Made by a program: the position numbers and the translations under genes | Part shown: positions 25,017 to 35,775 of the stretch, one piece after another | Layout of the letters: each line of letters starts with the position of its first letter | Numbering within the stretch: position 1 is the first letter of the stretch | Notes under the pieces: generated by a model | The model's input: the letters and a program-made list of their open reading frames with translations, nothing else | Databases searched by the model: none | What the model was told of the DNA's origin: nothing | NCBI RefSeq assembly: GCF_009389715.1 | Contig: NC_052392.1 | Location: 33,218,125-33,282,124 of the forward strand | Origin: Phoenix dactylifera | Taxonomy: Eukaryota; Streptophyta; Magnoliopsida; Arecales; Arecaceae | DNA length: 64,000 bases | Reading direction: 5' to 3'

Positions 25017-25556
25017 TAGTAATTATTTAACCAATTTTTTCACCTAGTTAGAAAATTTGTTAGAGAAATAAATGGTCATCAAAAGAGTACAAAATTAATT
25101 TATACTAATAATTATAATATTTTATACATTTATTATTGTATTATACTATAAATATTATGTTATGTTAAATAATTTAATATTATGTTATGTTAAATAATTT
25201 AATATTATTTTAAATTATTATCCTATAGTATACAATGTTATAGTACTATATTATAATAATATTATGTTACATTACATTAATATTATACTATATCATATAT
25301 TTATATATTAATATATATTATATTTTATTATGCACTATTGTATAATACTAATAATGTCCTTTATGGTCATTTTGCCATACAAAAGTACTTTCTCAGTTTG
25401 TTTACCAAACAAATGTTAAAGTGCCACAGCACTTTAGAAATGTAGTTACCAAACAGCAAACAGCTTTTTATAAAAGCTCTACTTCCAACAGCTCTACTTC
25501 TAACAGCTCTACTTCCAACAGCTCTACTGCCAACAGCTCCCCCAAACAGGGCCTAA

Positions 25557-26239
25557 GAAGTGTTGTTAGAGGTTCTTGAGCTCCTTCTCCGAGATCTTGT
25601 GATTGGTCCACACCGGTTGCCTAGGGGGACCCTGAACCACCGTCAACCACGAGAGGTTCTTCTCCATTTTCCTAGGAAGGGGCCGAACCTCGCTGCCAGA
25701 TAAGCCTTTCGCAGATCTCGACGGTCAATCCTCACTACCGGAGAACTCCTTCACCAATCTCGCACTATGGTTGCCCATCCTTTTTCACTCACCACCCATT
25801 CAAAAGAAAGCCCCAATCACCACACTAAAATTTGGTTGCACTAGGGACAAAGTTACATCATAGAAGTGGCGAATTACGGGGTTATATTCAGGAGAATGAC
25901 TAGAGGCAGAATTTGACACTTTTATTTTAAATTAAAATTTGACTAGAGCATAATGTAAGATCTTTTTAATTATGTGCGATGTTATAATTTTTTTTTTCTA
26001 GTTATTTAAATCAAATTTTGAATATTAGTTATTTAAATTTATTCCCCTGCTTGCTTTTTGATACTGTTGTGGAGAGTTCTCTATGAGTATACAATATTTG
26101 CTGCGACCTCCTGCTCGTAATTTCGGATCAGAGACATGACAAAAATATTGATAATTTTTTTTAAATATAACTATCGGAATAGTTTCCAACATAAGAATGC
26201 TTTATATTAGTTAGAATAATCAAATTATGAAAAGAAATA
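25557..26239. other. Intergenic stretch, possible gene remnant next to the Harbinger-like element
   Basis: The GC-rich part (25557-25790), together with 23650-23845 on the other side of the element, has higher coding-like composition. One minus-strand stretch left of the element reads LELLAERVEASRKAW with no recognised family. From about 25900 to 26240 the DNA is AT-rich with no signal. Confidence 0.35.
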
Positions 26240-26569
26240 CGGCTTTGATTCCACCGCAGTGATCCAGGTTCGAAACGCACGGGCGTCGATTAAATGCGGG
26301 GACCGGATGCCTCCGCCTGATTTGCTCGATGGAGTCGCTATCTGATCTGCCGTTTACTTAGATGGTGCTGGTGTGACGTACTCACATAGGGACAGTGCTG
26401 CCATGCTGGTGGAGCTCTACCACGGGTGGAAAGAGTATGAGTAAAAAAAGTTCTATCCACATCGAACATTCTCCAGCAGGGAGGGGGGCCAGTGGAATTG
26501 CTACGTGGGTGAGGTTCTTCTCACCCCGTTCTTCTCTTTTGTTTAGCAAAAAAAAAAAAAAAAAAAAAA
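26240..26569 (+). mobile_element. tRNA-derived SINE, copy 2
   Basis: The B box GGTTCGAAACG is at 26267-26277. The body has GGGGGGCCAGTGGAATTGCT and ACGTGGGTGAGGTTCTTCTC and ends in a 22-base poly(A) at 26548-26569. The A box is not clear, so the 5' end is approximate or truncated. Related to copy 1 at 23.1 kb through the B-box and 3' regions but with a longer middle. Confidence 0.6.
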
Positions 26570-26866
26570 CAAAGAAAACCAAAATCTACTATGCTATAAT
26601 GCAAAAGCTAGCCCTCGTGACAAGCGCCTAATGTGCTCTAGACTCCCCAGTCCATCGCTTTTCCATCATGCGGGGAGCACGCGCAAAGTTCTCGCAGTTG
26701 CTAAGAAGATTGTTCTCGGCAAATATCCGCAGCCACCCGAGCACCCTGCCCTCTCCTCGCTCCCTGGTCTCTCGCTGCAAACGAGGGAAACCCACCTCCT
26801 CTGCCAAAGTTGCACCGACGCCGTCGTAGCTTCGTCCCCCCCAATCGAACAGCGGCCAATCCACAG

Positions 26867-26973
26867 GTAACTTCAATATCCCTTCTTGACTTCCTCTCCC
26901 CTTATTCCCCTTTACATCATACCCTTTTGTGCTTCTAATATCCCTTTCTCCAATGCTTCATTTCGACTCCCAG
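26867..26973 (+). other. Possible 5' UTR intron of the mTERF gene
   Basis: CCACAG/GTAACT is a good donor at 26867, and a T/C-rich stretch ends in CCCAG at 26973, seven bases before the ATG. Splicing would remove 107 bases of leader. Inferred from consensus sites only. Confidence 0.35.
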
Positions 26974-26980
26974 AGGCACC

Positions 26981-28552
26981 ATGAGAGCTCTCGGCCACCC
27001 CGGCATCACAATTTCCGGCACCTATGTTCTCTTCTCCCCCTCCAAAACCCCGACTTTTTGCTTCGGCTGCCTCACCCAGCAAATTCCTTTCACCAGAAAA
27101 ATCCTTGATTTTTCTGGAAGCATCAAGAAGAAGAGCAATGTTCTCATCACTTCAAGGAGTTTCACAACTTCTTCTGCCTCCTTGGCACCCTCCGTCCCTT
27201 CGAGCCGCAGGCCTTCGTCTTCCCTCTATGCTCGGCCCAGCCTGCTCCAGATGAAGGACGAGCGCGCCGCCAACCGCGCCCGCGTCTACGAGTTCCTCCG
27301 CGGGCTCGGCATCGTCCCGGACGAGCTCGACGGCCTCGAGCTCCCCGTCACCGTCGACGTCATGCGGGAGCGCGTCGACTTCCTCCACTCCCTCGGCCTC
27401 ACCATAGAGGACATCAACAATTACCCCCTCGTCCTTGGTTGCAGCGTCAAGAAGAACATGGTCCCCGTTCTCGATTACCTCGGGAAGCTGGGTGTCCGCA
27501 AGGCCACCATCACGGAGTTCTTGCGGCGGTACCCGCAGGTCCTCCACGCGAGCGTCGTCGTCGATCTTGCACCTGTCGTGAAGTACTTGCAGGGTCTGGA
27601 CATCAAGCCCGGCGACGTCCCTCGGGTCCTCGAGCGGTACCCGGAGCTGCTCGGGTTCAAATTGGAGGGCACCATGAGCACGTCGGTGGCCTATCTGATT
27701 GGAATTGGAGTTGCAAGAAGAGAGCTAGGAGGTGTTCTCACTCGATATCCGGAGATACTCGGGATGCGAGTTGGGAGGGTGATCAAGCCTTTCGTCGAAT
27801 ATCTTGAGAGCCTGGGTTTACCGAGGCTGGCAGTGGCAAGATTGGTTGAGAAAAGGCCTCACATTCTTGGCTTTGGCTTGGACTACCAAGCGAAACCCAA
27901 TGTCGAGGCTCTGCTAGAGTTTGGTATTCGGAAGGAGGCATTAGCTTCTGTGATAGCACAGTATCCCGACATTATGGGTATTGAGCTGAAGGCTAAGCTT
28001 GTCTCGCAGCAAAGCTTGTTTGAATCGAGTATTTTGGTGGGTCGTGATGAATATGGAAAAGTCATTGAGAAAATGCCTCAAGCTGTTAGTCTTAGCCGCT
28101 CTACTGTGCTGAAGCACGTTGATTTCCTCAAAGGCTGTGGCTTTTTGTTGAAACAAGTGAGCAGAATGGTGGTTGGCTGCCCTCAATTGCTTGCATTGAA
28201 TCTGGATATTATGAGAATGAACTTCGAGTATTTTCAGACAGAGATGAATGGGGATTTGGAGGAGCTAATTGCTTTTCCTGCTTTCTTTACATATGGTCTC
28301 GAGTCTACAATAAGACCAAGGCATCAGATTATGGCCAAGAAAGGGCTGAAGTGTTCACTTGGATGGCTGCTAAATTGTTCTGATGAGAAATTTAAAGAAC
28401 GAATGAGTTATGACTCCATTGGAATCGAGGAAATGGAAACAGAACCATCGTTTGACATGAAGACATTTTTAGAACCTAGGGAGGAAGATGATTCTGGATC
28501 TGAATACGATGAAGACAGTGAGTTTGAGGACGGTGATGATGTGTTTATGTGA
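26981..28552 (+). CDS. mTERF4-like organelle RNA/DNA-binding protein (BSM/RUG2 type)
   Basis: Complete, uninterrupted 523-residue ORF. The first ~85 residues are Ser/Thr/Arg-rich with few acidic residues (SRSFTTSSASLAPSV), as in a plastid or mitochondrial transit peptide. From about residue 95 there are tandem mTERF repeats, each with the pattern L-x-x-L-G-(x)n-P-x-(I/V)-L: FLHSLGLTIEDINNYPLVLG, YLGKLGVRKATITEFLRRYP, YLIGIGVARRELGGVLTRYP, YLESLGLPRLAVARLVEKRP and others up to about residue 430. The C-terminal 25 residues are strongly acidic (EEDDSGSEYDEDSEFEDGDD). Architecture and the GLKCSLGWLLNCSDEKFKER segment match plant mTERF4, needed for group II intron splicing and ribosome biogenesis in plastids. 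The start has a good context (GGCACCATGA). GC content falls sharply from 5' to 3' within the ORF. Confidence 0.92.
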   Translation: MRALGHPGITISGTYVLFSPSKTPTFCFGCLTQQIPFTRKILDFSGSIKKKSNVLITSRSFTTSSASLAPSVPSSRRPSSSLYARPSLLQMKDERAANRARVYEFLRGLGIVPDELDGLELPVTVDVMRERVDFLHSLGLTIEDINNYPLVLGCSVKKNMVPVLDYLGKLGVRKATITEFLRRYPQVLHASVVVDLAPVVKYLQGLDIKPGDVPRVLERYPELLGFKLEGTMSTSVAYLIGIGVARRELGGVLTRYPEILGMRVGRVIKPFVEYLESLGLPRLAVARLVEKRPHILGFGLDYQAKPNVEALLEFGIRKEALASVIAQYPDIMGIELKAKLVSQQSLFESSILVGRDEYGKVIEKMPQAVSLSRSTVLKHVDFLKGCGFLLKQVSRMVVGCPQLLALNLDIMRMNFEYFQTEMNGDLEELIAFPAFFTYGLESTIRPRHQIMAKKGLKCSLGWLLNCSDEKFKERMSYDSIGIEEMETEPSFDMKTFLEPREEDDSGSEYDEDSEFEDGDDVFM

Positions 28553-31400
28553 AATTTACTTAACTGCCATTTGTAGTTAGCGTTGGTGGGTAGTTTCATC
28601 TGAAAGCTATTTGGAGTTACTGTTGGTGAGTAGTTTCATCTGAAAATGATTTGGGAGTGTGCTAATTGACTGCCATCTTTTGGAAGCCTTCTTCAGTGAT
28701 CTTGTGATGTATACAGCAAAACTTTTCATGAAGAAATGATCCCTTGAAAAGCTGAGTGAGAACTGAATTTTATGATGGACTAATTGCAATGTCAAGAGCT
28801 AAAGTTACAGCTAGTGATGGTGTAATCATTCAGAATTTTGTTGTCTGTCAAATCTTTTATGAGATGAAAGATTGTATCGCTGGTAAAAATTGTTAATGTG
28901 ATTGAACTGCTTGTCTTCAGCATCCATATTTGATAATATATATGTGTGGCTGTGGCTTGTTGGAGTAAAAACAAGCCTGGATACCTTTTAGGTCCTAAAA
29001 TTGATATCCATGTTTACATAATTGTTATAAATATTGCCTGATCAGATATCCTTAAATACTTTTTATGATTTTAATCATCGTAGAGAAGAAACTTAAATAA
29101 TAAATTCGTTTCATAAGAGGTCATTATTGAATTCATGCATTTTAAAGTTTCTTTCCCAACTTAAGGCATGCTCCAAATCAGTCTGTTCTGCACCGTCTAT
29201 CTGTTACAAAATTTCTACTTCAGTGTTTCAAACTGATTCTTTTAGGATGTCCTTTCCTTTAAGCTTCAGAATTCATATTTAATGTTCTTTTACTGATTTC
29301 CATTTTTTGCATGCCTCAACATGGTCATTCAAGAACTTTTCATATGTGTTCACTGAAAACCTTCATGAATAGCAGATGACCCCTGTTGCTGTTCAAAACT
29401 TAAAGCATGATAATGCTTTTGTTTTACTTACTGAATCACAAACCATGCAAAATTCTCTTTTGCTGAACTATACTAGTTTCCTTATGTTTTTCTTGCATTT
29501 GAGAAAGAAATCGTAGTCCTTTCATCGATGTATATTGCTTCTTTTGTCAGGTTTTTGCGGTTATTTCTAAAGTTTTATTTCACAAAGATCCATATATCAA
29601 AGTGATTTGTATCATGAATGAACATTATCACTTTGGATCTTATATGTGACTTTTCTAAATAAGAAACATTGGACACCATGATGCTGGTGACCCAATAATG
29701 TATTGAAAGCATAATGTGCCCATGATGGATCCAATCCCTGCAGAAAACTTTTTTTGAATAGTCCATGGCTTGTCAAAAGAAGCCATGAGTGCCTGTTCCA
29801 AGTACTGTTTTGGACTTTACAAGAGCCATTCTCTTGTCTCTTTCACATCCATTTTATTTAAAGAAGGCATTCAGCATTCCCTGCTTCCCTAGGAACCTAC
29901 CAAGTGGGCTCAGCAGGCTCATATCAGGTGTGAAAAGAGTAATGCTTATTTGAACTACGAATGTGAGCTCAACCCTGTTGCTGGCTGCCATCTACAGGAT
30001 CAATATTTTTTGGAATTCATTCGACGAACACCCTAGCTAGCTTATGCTGCTGGAATACCATGGTAACCTCAGATCTATATTTCTTGATTGACTTGCTAGC
30101 TTTGAGAAGCTGTTTAACGATAAGAAATTTTGTTATACCAATTGTGTAATTAGGCTTCAGGGTTTTGTGACTTTGCATCAAATCGACAGGGCAATGTTTA
30201 AGAGATCTTTCATTGCAGAGAAAAGATTATTGCATGTTCAAAGAAGATGAAGTTAAACATGAAAGGTAAATTTCTTCCTTCAAATTATACCCAAATCACT
30301 TGTGTAGACCCTTTGTTAGGAGGCCAAGAGTGTCATGGACTTCACAAATTCTGAAAACTTATGATGAGCAGCGCCGTGTAGGAGATGGAGATGTTTGTTG
30401 TCTTTAAGGAAAGTAGGTTTTTTAAGATCCATTGCTTGTGGAAGATCATTGATGCATATCAGCAAGCCCTTAGGTCAATGCTGGACAGGCTTCACATTGT
30501 ATGAGGAAGATTTGTGTATTTTTATTGCCTTTACCTATTCTCAAATTGTATCTTTTGTCAAGATAAGAGCAATATCATGAAGTTCGAGAATTGCAACAAT
30601 GATAAAGTCTGATCCACCAAATTGTGGTAAATATTTGAGTGTGTTTTTTGCTTTATATTTCTTGCAACATCGTCCTTTTGATGCTTACATGGACTATAAG
30701 GATTTCTATCTAGAAAAAGGGACTACAAAGATGTTCTACCGACATCTTGTTCTTAGTGCTTTTATTTCTAAATCTGCACTTACCACCACCATCTACCGCC
30801 ATATCAACTTCTCTTGAGAAATTTTCTTCCATTAGATATTTTTCATGGAGACATCTCAATTCATCGCAAATACCTAATCTCAAATTTGTCAGAAACTTTT
30901 CCCCTAACTTTTTTTTTTTTGAAGGCCAGAACACCTTGCCCTGTAATTTTTCAATATTTGCAGTTTCTGTAGTTTGCTAAACCCAAACTTTGTGGAAGCC
31001 TTAAAGATACCTTGAAGTAGCAATCAATTTCTAAGGATATTTAAACATTTCAGCAAAGTCACTCACATATTTAGTTTCATCATTCGCCTGGCTTTACGAA
31101 TCATGATTCCAACTGAAGTTCCTTAATTACTCTGTTTACTTTCCATTATAGCATCTTCTATCTACTGCTGTGAGTTGAAGGTACCAATTTTTAAACTTGA
31201 GACTAGAGTAGTAGCTTTATGTTATAAAATGAAAAAATTTATAGCCCAGGCATATGCATCTTGTGCTGGTCATGATTTGAGCACTAGCCGGTTGAATTGT
31301 TCTGAAGCGCAAAGCATGACTGAGTGCGGTTCATCTACCAGCAGACTCCAAATCTCAAGCACATACATGGTCTCTTGCTGTTTTTTTTAGGTTTTCTTAC
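28553..31400. other. mTERF 3' region and long intergenic stretch
   Basis: The proximal ~400 bases are probably 3' UTR and include two related GTAGTTTCATCTGAAA segments (28588 and 28630). Beyond this only short ORFs without motifs are seen. Confidence 0.5.
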
Positions 31401-31402
31401 CC

Positions 31403-31979
31403 TTTCTTTTTTTCAGCTTATGCTTGTTGTAGGAGACTATTTAAATAGGCTTTGGAATAGGATAGTACTGGAATATGAAGCTAAAAACTTTGATGTATGA
31501 ACCTGATTAGGAATGGTATTCATAAAGCAAAAGCACAGACTGTGAGAATCCCTCCCTTCTTTTTTCCCCCTCTGAACAGAACACTTGGTTTGCTTCCTTT
31601 TATCATTACATTTCCCCTTCTTCATGCCTCAAGATACAAGATCTCTTGTTCAGGCAGATGCAGTAGGAATTGTTTTGTTAGAATGTAATCTTTCTTTTTT
31701 TCAGCTTATGCTTGTTGTAGGAGACTATTTAAATAGGCTTTGGAATAGGATAGTACTGGAATATGAAGCTAAAAACTTTGATGTATGAACCTGATTAGGA
31801 ATGGTATTCATAAAGCAAAAGCACAGACTGAGAATCCCTCCCTTCTTTTTTCCCCCTCTGAACAGAACACTTGGTTTGCTTCCTTTTATCATTACATTTC
31901 CCCTTCTTCATGCCTCAAGATACAAGATCTCTTGTTCAGGCAGATGCAGTAGGAATTGTTTTGTTAGAATGTAATCTTG
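31403..31979. repeat. Near-identical tandem duplication (~287 bp unit)
   Basis: TTTCAGCTTATGCTTGTTGT starts at 31411 and again at 31699. The sequence then repeats almost base for base through to GTTAGAATGTAATCTT, with one visible 2-base difference (CAGACTGTGAGAA against CAGACTGAGAA). Such high identity implies a recent event. Confidence 0.9.
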
Positions 31980-32023
31980 TTTGTTATTTCTTCTACCCTT
32001 TTTTTTTGGCTTTTTGGCATCGT

Positions 32024-32092
32024 CCCCCCCCCCCCCCCCCCCCCCCCCCCCTCTTCACCCCAAACCTCAAAAAAAAAAAAAAAAAAAAAAAA
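32024..32092. repeat. C28 homopolymer followed closely by A24
   Basis: Twenty-eight consecutive C, then TCTTCACCCCAAACCTC, then twenty-four A. The A tract could be a retroposon tail, but no recognisable body precedes it. Confidence 0.9.
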
Positions 32093-34169
32093 TCTGAAAC
32101 TTGTTGATTTTTACAAAAATAAAGTAGCATGTTGTTCCCCATTCTTCTAGGTTCATGCAGTTTAGTCGATATCTGATCTCGATTTCTCAACCCAACCCAC
32201 CCACCATAAGAAGAAAAAGGTCCTTTTAGAAGAGTCAGAAAGATGAGAGGGGAAGTGGGAATTCCCTCAACCATGAAGTTCTAATATTTTGAAGCAAAGT
32301 TCAGAGTAAACTGAAGCTCCATAGCCACTCACCTTTTGGAAGCTTATTTTCATGAGTATATCCCTTTTAAGTGAGATAAGAGAAGTGTAATAACTAAAAA
32401 TATATTTATCATATGAAGCAATTGTGGAATAAAAACAATCTTGAATCATTAAACATCATTCCGTCCTACTAGTTTTCACATGCATTGCATATGGTCAGTG
32501 CTAGTGGTTCTAAGTGAAAGCTTCATCTTCATATAATAATATGAAAAATATGATGTTTATATCAGCCAAACACAGTTAAATGCCCAGAGAAAATCATTTT
32601 CAAATATATAGAATTATCGATCTATTACAACAAAATTCTGATTTAATTTCCCTACCAAATTGTATCAAAACAATCATCCAACTTTTCGAAGGAAAGGAGG
32701 AAATGTAGCAATCTTCTGACTTCTGAGAAGCTTTCCAGAAGACTTTGGCTAACCCCAGTCTCTGTTATTTCAGTTGCTTTATGAATGAGGGGAAAGGTGG
32801 CAGTCTCTCATGGTTTAAGCTTCACTTACTAGACCGATGGATTTAAGCTTTAGCAGTCTTCCAAATCTGAGATCAAATATCTTCTTCTTTAGACAAATAT
32901 ATACCAACATGTAACAATATCTTCAAAAGAAAGAACCAGTCAAGGCATGGAAATGGTGCTTGGTTGATGCAATTTTACTATAGATGGTTTATAGTTAAGT
33001 TTGTGGATATATCTTGTATGTGTTTGCTTCATTAATTCATTATCTGTAAGATAGCAAGATTAGTATGAAGTTTAATCATTCAAACTCCTTTTTTCTAGCC
33101 CCCCTCAACCCCCACCCCACAACTGCACCCCCCTGCCCCATCCAGTTTCTTTTGTTGCTTGTGATTGGAAATCATATCTCACATAGGTTGGTTGGAGCAA
33201 ATTTAGCATTTGGTTGGGGTATTAACACATTGTGATGCCAATTATATCCAGCTTTTAATTCATTGTGGTTTCTAAGATCCTTAGCATATGTTGGCCAATC
33301 TACTGTTTCTTTGCATTATCTTAGCAAACAACAATCTAATGGTATGCACCAACAAACCATTCTCTTCCACCTTCATTCAACCATAGTCTTGAGTCTAATG
33401 TCTCCACAATCACTCTGAATTGTGTAGACTAGCAGTGCACTTTTTCTATGCAATATTCGCTCTACTATTCATGCAAGATCCTTTTCTGAGCTTGGGCTCC
33501 ACCTCCGGAACACCGAGGAGGTTCATGGCATGCCCTAGATGGACCTAGAGGATAAGATTGCCTGCTGGATCAAAGCCCTCAACATGAAGAAAAAAAGAGA
33601 CTAGGCAAGGATCCATCAGTTTGGATCAAAGTCATGGATGGATAGTCTGGAACAATTTGGAAACTTGAAGGATCTGTTAAAATTGTCTTAAAGTCGAGAG
33701 CGTGCCTTTGGGACTAGTCCAAAGTTGAGGGGGTGACCCTATAATTTTTCCAAAAAGAAAAGAAGAGCCTAGGCAAGGATCGAGGGCAAGAAGCTCTCAC
33801 TCGATCAAGCTTCCTATCTCGTTGCGCTGCAAATAGTTCGGTGCAAAGGTTAGGCCTATCTAGCACTTGTTGAATGTTTAAATAGAATTGATTTATTTTG
33901 TTGTTAGAACAAAAATCGACTTAACCTCTATCAATTTCCTACTCCCCCTCCTTTTTTTCCTCCTATTATTCCTGTAATTCATTTGCTTCAAACATGTTTA
34001 GCATATTATCATTTTATGAATTAAGCTTTTACAGATGAAAATATATTCAAAATTATAAATTTAGTTTCCGTTGTTTCCATCACCAACTATTTTATCAGTC
34101 AGACTATTTATTGAACTGAGATTGGCACTACTTTAAGACTAAATAAGTAAAACTATCAACTGTTCTCAC
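32093..34169. other. Intergenic stretch left of the cyclin pseudogene
   Basis: No ORF of note. The expected last exon of the minus-strand cyclin pseudogene should lie here but I could not recognise it. Confidence 0.45.
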
Positions 34170-34665
34170 CTCTTTATCACACATGGCTGCTTTCAGAAAA
34201 TGCACTTGGAACGCATAGGGTGCGGGCACAGTTAGGTTCCATTCAAGCTTGTCCAGAATTCTTTTCTCCATGGTCAATATCTGCTCTCTGCGATATGCCC
34301 GCATATGAAGTCCTTGACCAGCTCTCAGCCAATTTCAACAACTCAGGAATCAATACAAGAAAACAAACACATTAAAGAAATAGTCTTTGGTTAAAGAATA
34401 TTATAATTACTACCTCTGGAGCCTCCATGGTCTTCTCCTCGTACTCGATGAGCATAACACTCATACCCACAAGCTGCAACTTTATCCTCAGGACTGTTTC
34501 CATGGAAAGGTACAGATTAATTATGTAAAATGTAAGGTAAGAGAGCCTCAGTTCTCAGCTTGAACTTATGGTGTTCTTCAATCAGCCAATCAGCAAATCA
34601 GCCAGAATTTCTCTCATCTTTGCGTTGATCTTAACTTGGGAGCCCACATAGTCAGAAAGAGCAAA
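34170..34665 (-). pseudogene. B-type cyclin pseudogene, cyclin-box exons
   Basis: Two adjoining exon relics on the minus strand. The first (about 34665..34414) reads DYVGSQVKINAKMREILADL, then FKLRTEALYLTFYIINLYLS and LQLVGMSVMLIEYEEKTMEA, ending at a CCAGAG/GTAG donor. The second (about 34318..34170) starts VKDFIC, loses frame before the AYRREQ-equivalent position, then reads ILTMEKRILDKLEWNLTVPA and ends at a GTGAGA donor. These align in order with the plant cyclin B box (helices around MRAILVDWL and YLTVNIVDR, the KYEEI region and LEWYLTVPTPYVFL). Indels, a frame break and loss of conserved residues (no intact CKYEE) make it non-functional. Intact B-type cyclins activate CDKs at G2/M. Confidence 0.85.
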
Positions 34666-34749
34666 CGCTTGTCAGCTATGATAGGTAAACTAAAAGGAGA
34701 AACTGCAACAGAGACACTATAACAACCCAGGAGGAGAAGAAGCCTTGAC

Positions 34750-35775
34750 ATGGAGGGTGATGCTGTAGTTCCTCAGCAGCAGCGAGGTGGGATAGAATCA
34801 GAAGCCCACTTCTTTCAAATCTCATTCTTTTTTATCTCTTAGTTTGGTTTTTGAATGGTTTCATGAGAGAAAAACATTTTCTTGCTATCTTTTTCTCATA
34901 TGAATCTTTAATTGTCTTCATCCTACTTTGAACCATATCTATCTTAATGTTCTTTATAGGTTTTTCGTTTGTTTATCTGTATGTTAGCCATTGTGAAGAT
35001 CTTTTCTTCGTTTTCTCCTTTACCTTTTTTTTCTTTTTTTTGTTGCATTCTTTTGTTTCTTCTTTTCCTGTCTAATTTTGGTTTCCTCATGTTAAATTTG
35101 TTATTTGAGTTCTTTCCATGTTCTTTTAGATCAACTGTACTGGAGGTTTTCAGAAATGCTCTATTCTGAATCTGAGCAGCGAAGGGGAGTCGCGAACAGC
35201 CTGCCCTCCCCAGTCATTCTTTTCTTCCGTGTAGGTTTTCAAACGTTGTAATGCGTGTATTTTCTCCTACATTGTTATGTGGATTCAATGCTCTGTTTTC
35301 TCTCTTCAATTTTTAGTTTGTTTCTACTAAAGAGATGGGAATTTTGGCAACTTTTATTAGCTTGATCTTCCATTGTGAAGGTTGTTGCTCTTCTACATGC
35401 CATAATGAATCGCCATGTATTGGCCCTTGTTTTATTCTTTTTGTGTTAATTCTTCTGATTTTGTCCTGAGCATTAGGTGCTGCTGTTGGGAAGTAAAAAG
35501 CAGCAGCTGGAGCAGATGGAAAGAAACGAAAAGCACTTGGAGACATTGGTAATGTTGTTACAGTCTGGGGTGCTGAGGGGTAAGGATGTTTCAGCTACGA
35601 TGACTTAAAGTTACAAAACCTTTGTGAGCTTCTTTCTTATTGATTTAAATCTTTTTGCATTGCTTCTTGGAAACCACAGCCTCAGATCTGTTGCTCTGTG
35701 ACTAGGTTGACTTCAGCTTTAGGTTTTTTAAATTATTTCAAAACGATCGCTTTAGCTATTCTAAAACGTCTAATA
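34750..35775 (+). pseudogene. B-type cyclin pseudogene, N-terminal exons 1-2 (plus-strand copy)
   Basis: Exon 1 (34750..34786) reads MEGDAVVPQQQR and ends at CGAG/GTGGG. Intron 1 follows, with a TTAG acceptor at 35476. Exon 2 (35477..35580) reads GAAVGK, an in-frame TAA, then KAAAGADGKKRKALGDIGN and VVTVWGAEG before a GTAAGG donor. RRALGDIGN with VTVRGAEG is the hallmark N-terminus of plant B-type cyclins. Intron 2 runs on to about 35775, where transposon sequence begins. This copy is opposite in strand to the cyclin-box exons next to it, so the locus has been inverted. Confidence 0.8.

Larger units (their letters stand above)
23848..25553. mobile_element. Non-autonomous PIF/Harbinger-like element (1.7 kb)
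   Basis: The ends are near-perfect inverted repeats: left GGCCCTGTTTGGGAGAGCTT and right, read inward, GGCCCTGTTTGGGGGAGCTG. A TAA trinucleotide flanks each side (23845-23847 and 25554-25556), matching the TWA target duplication of PIF/Harbinger elements. Subterminal AGCTGTTTTCAGCTT-type repeats near 23940-24040 and GCTCTACTTCCAACA repeats at about 25475-25535 are typical of MITE-like ends. No transposase is encoded. The interior is a GC-rich minisatellite, an A/G-rich tract, an AAAT array and AT-rich filler. Confidence 0.8.
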
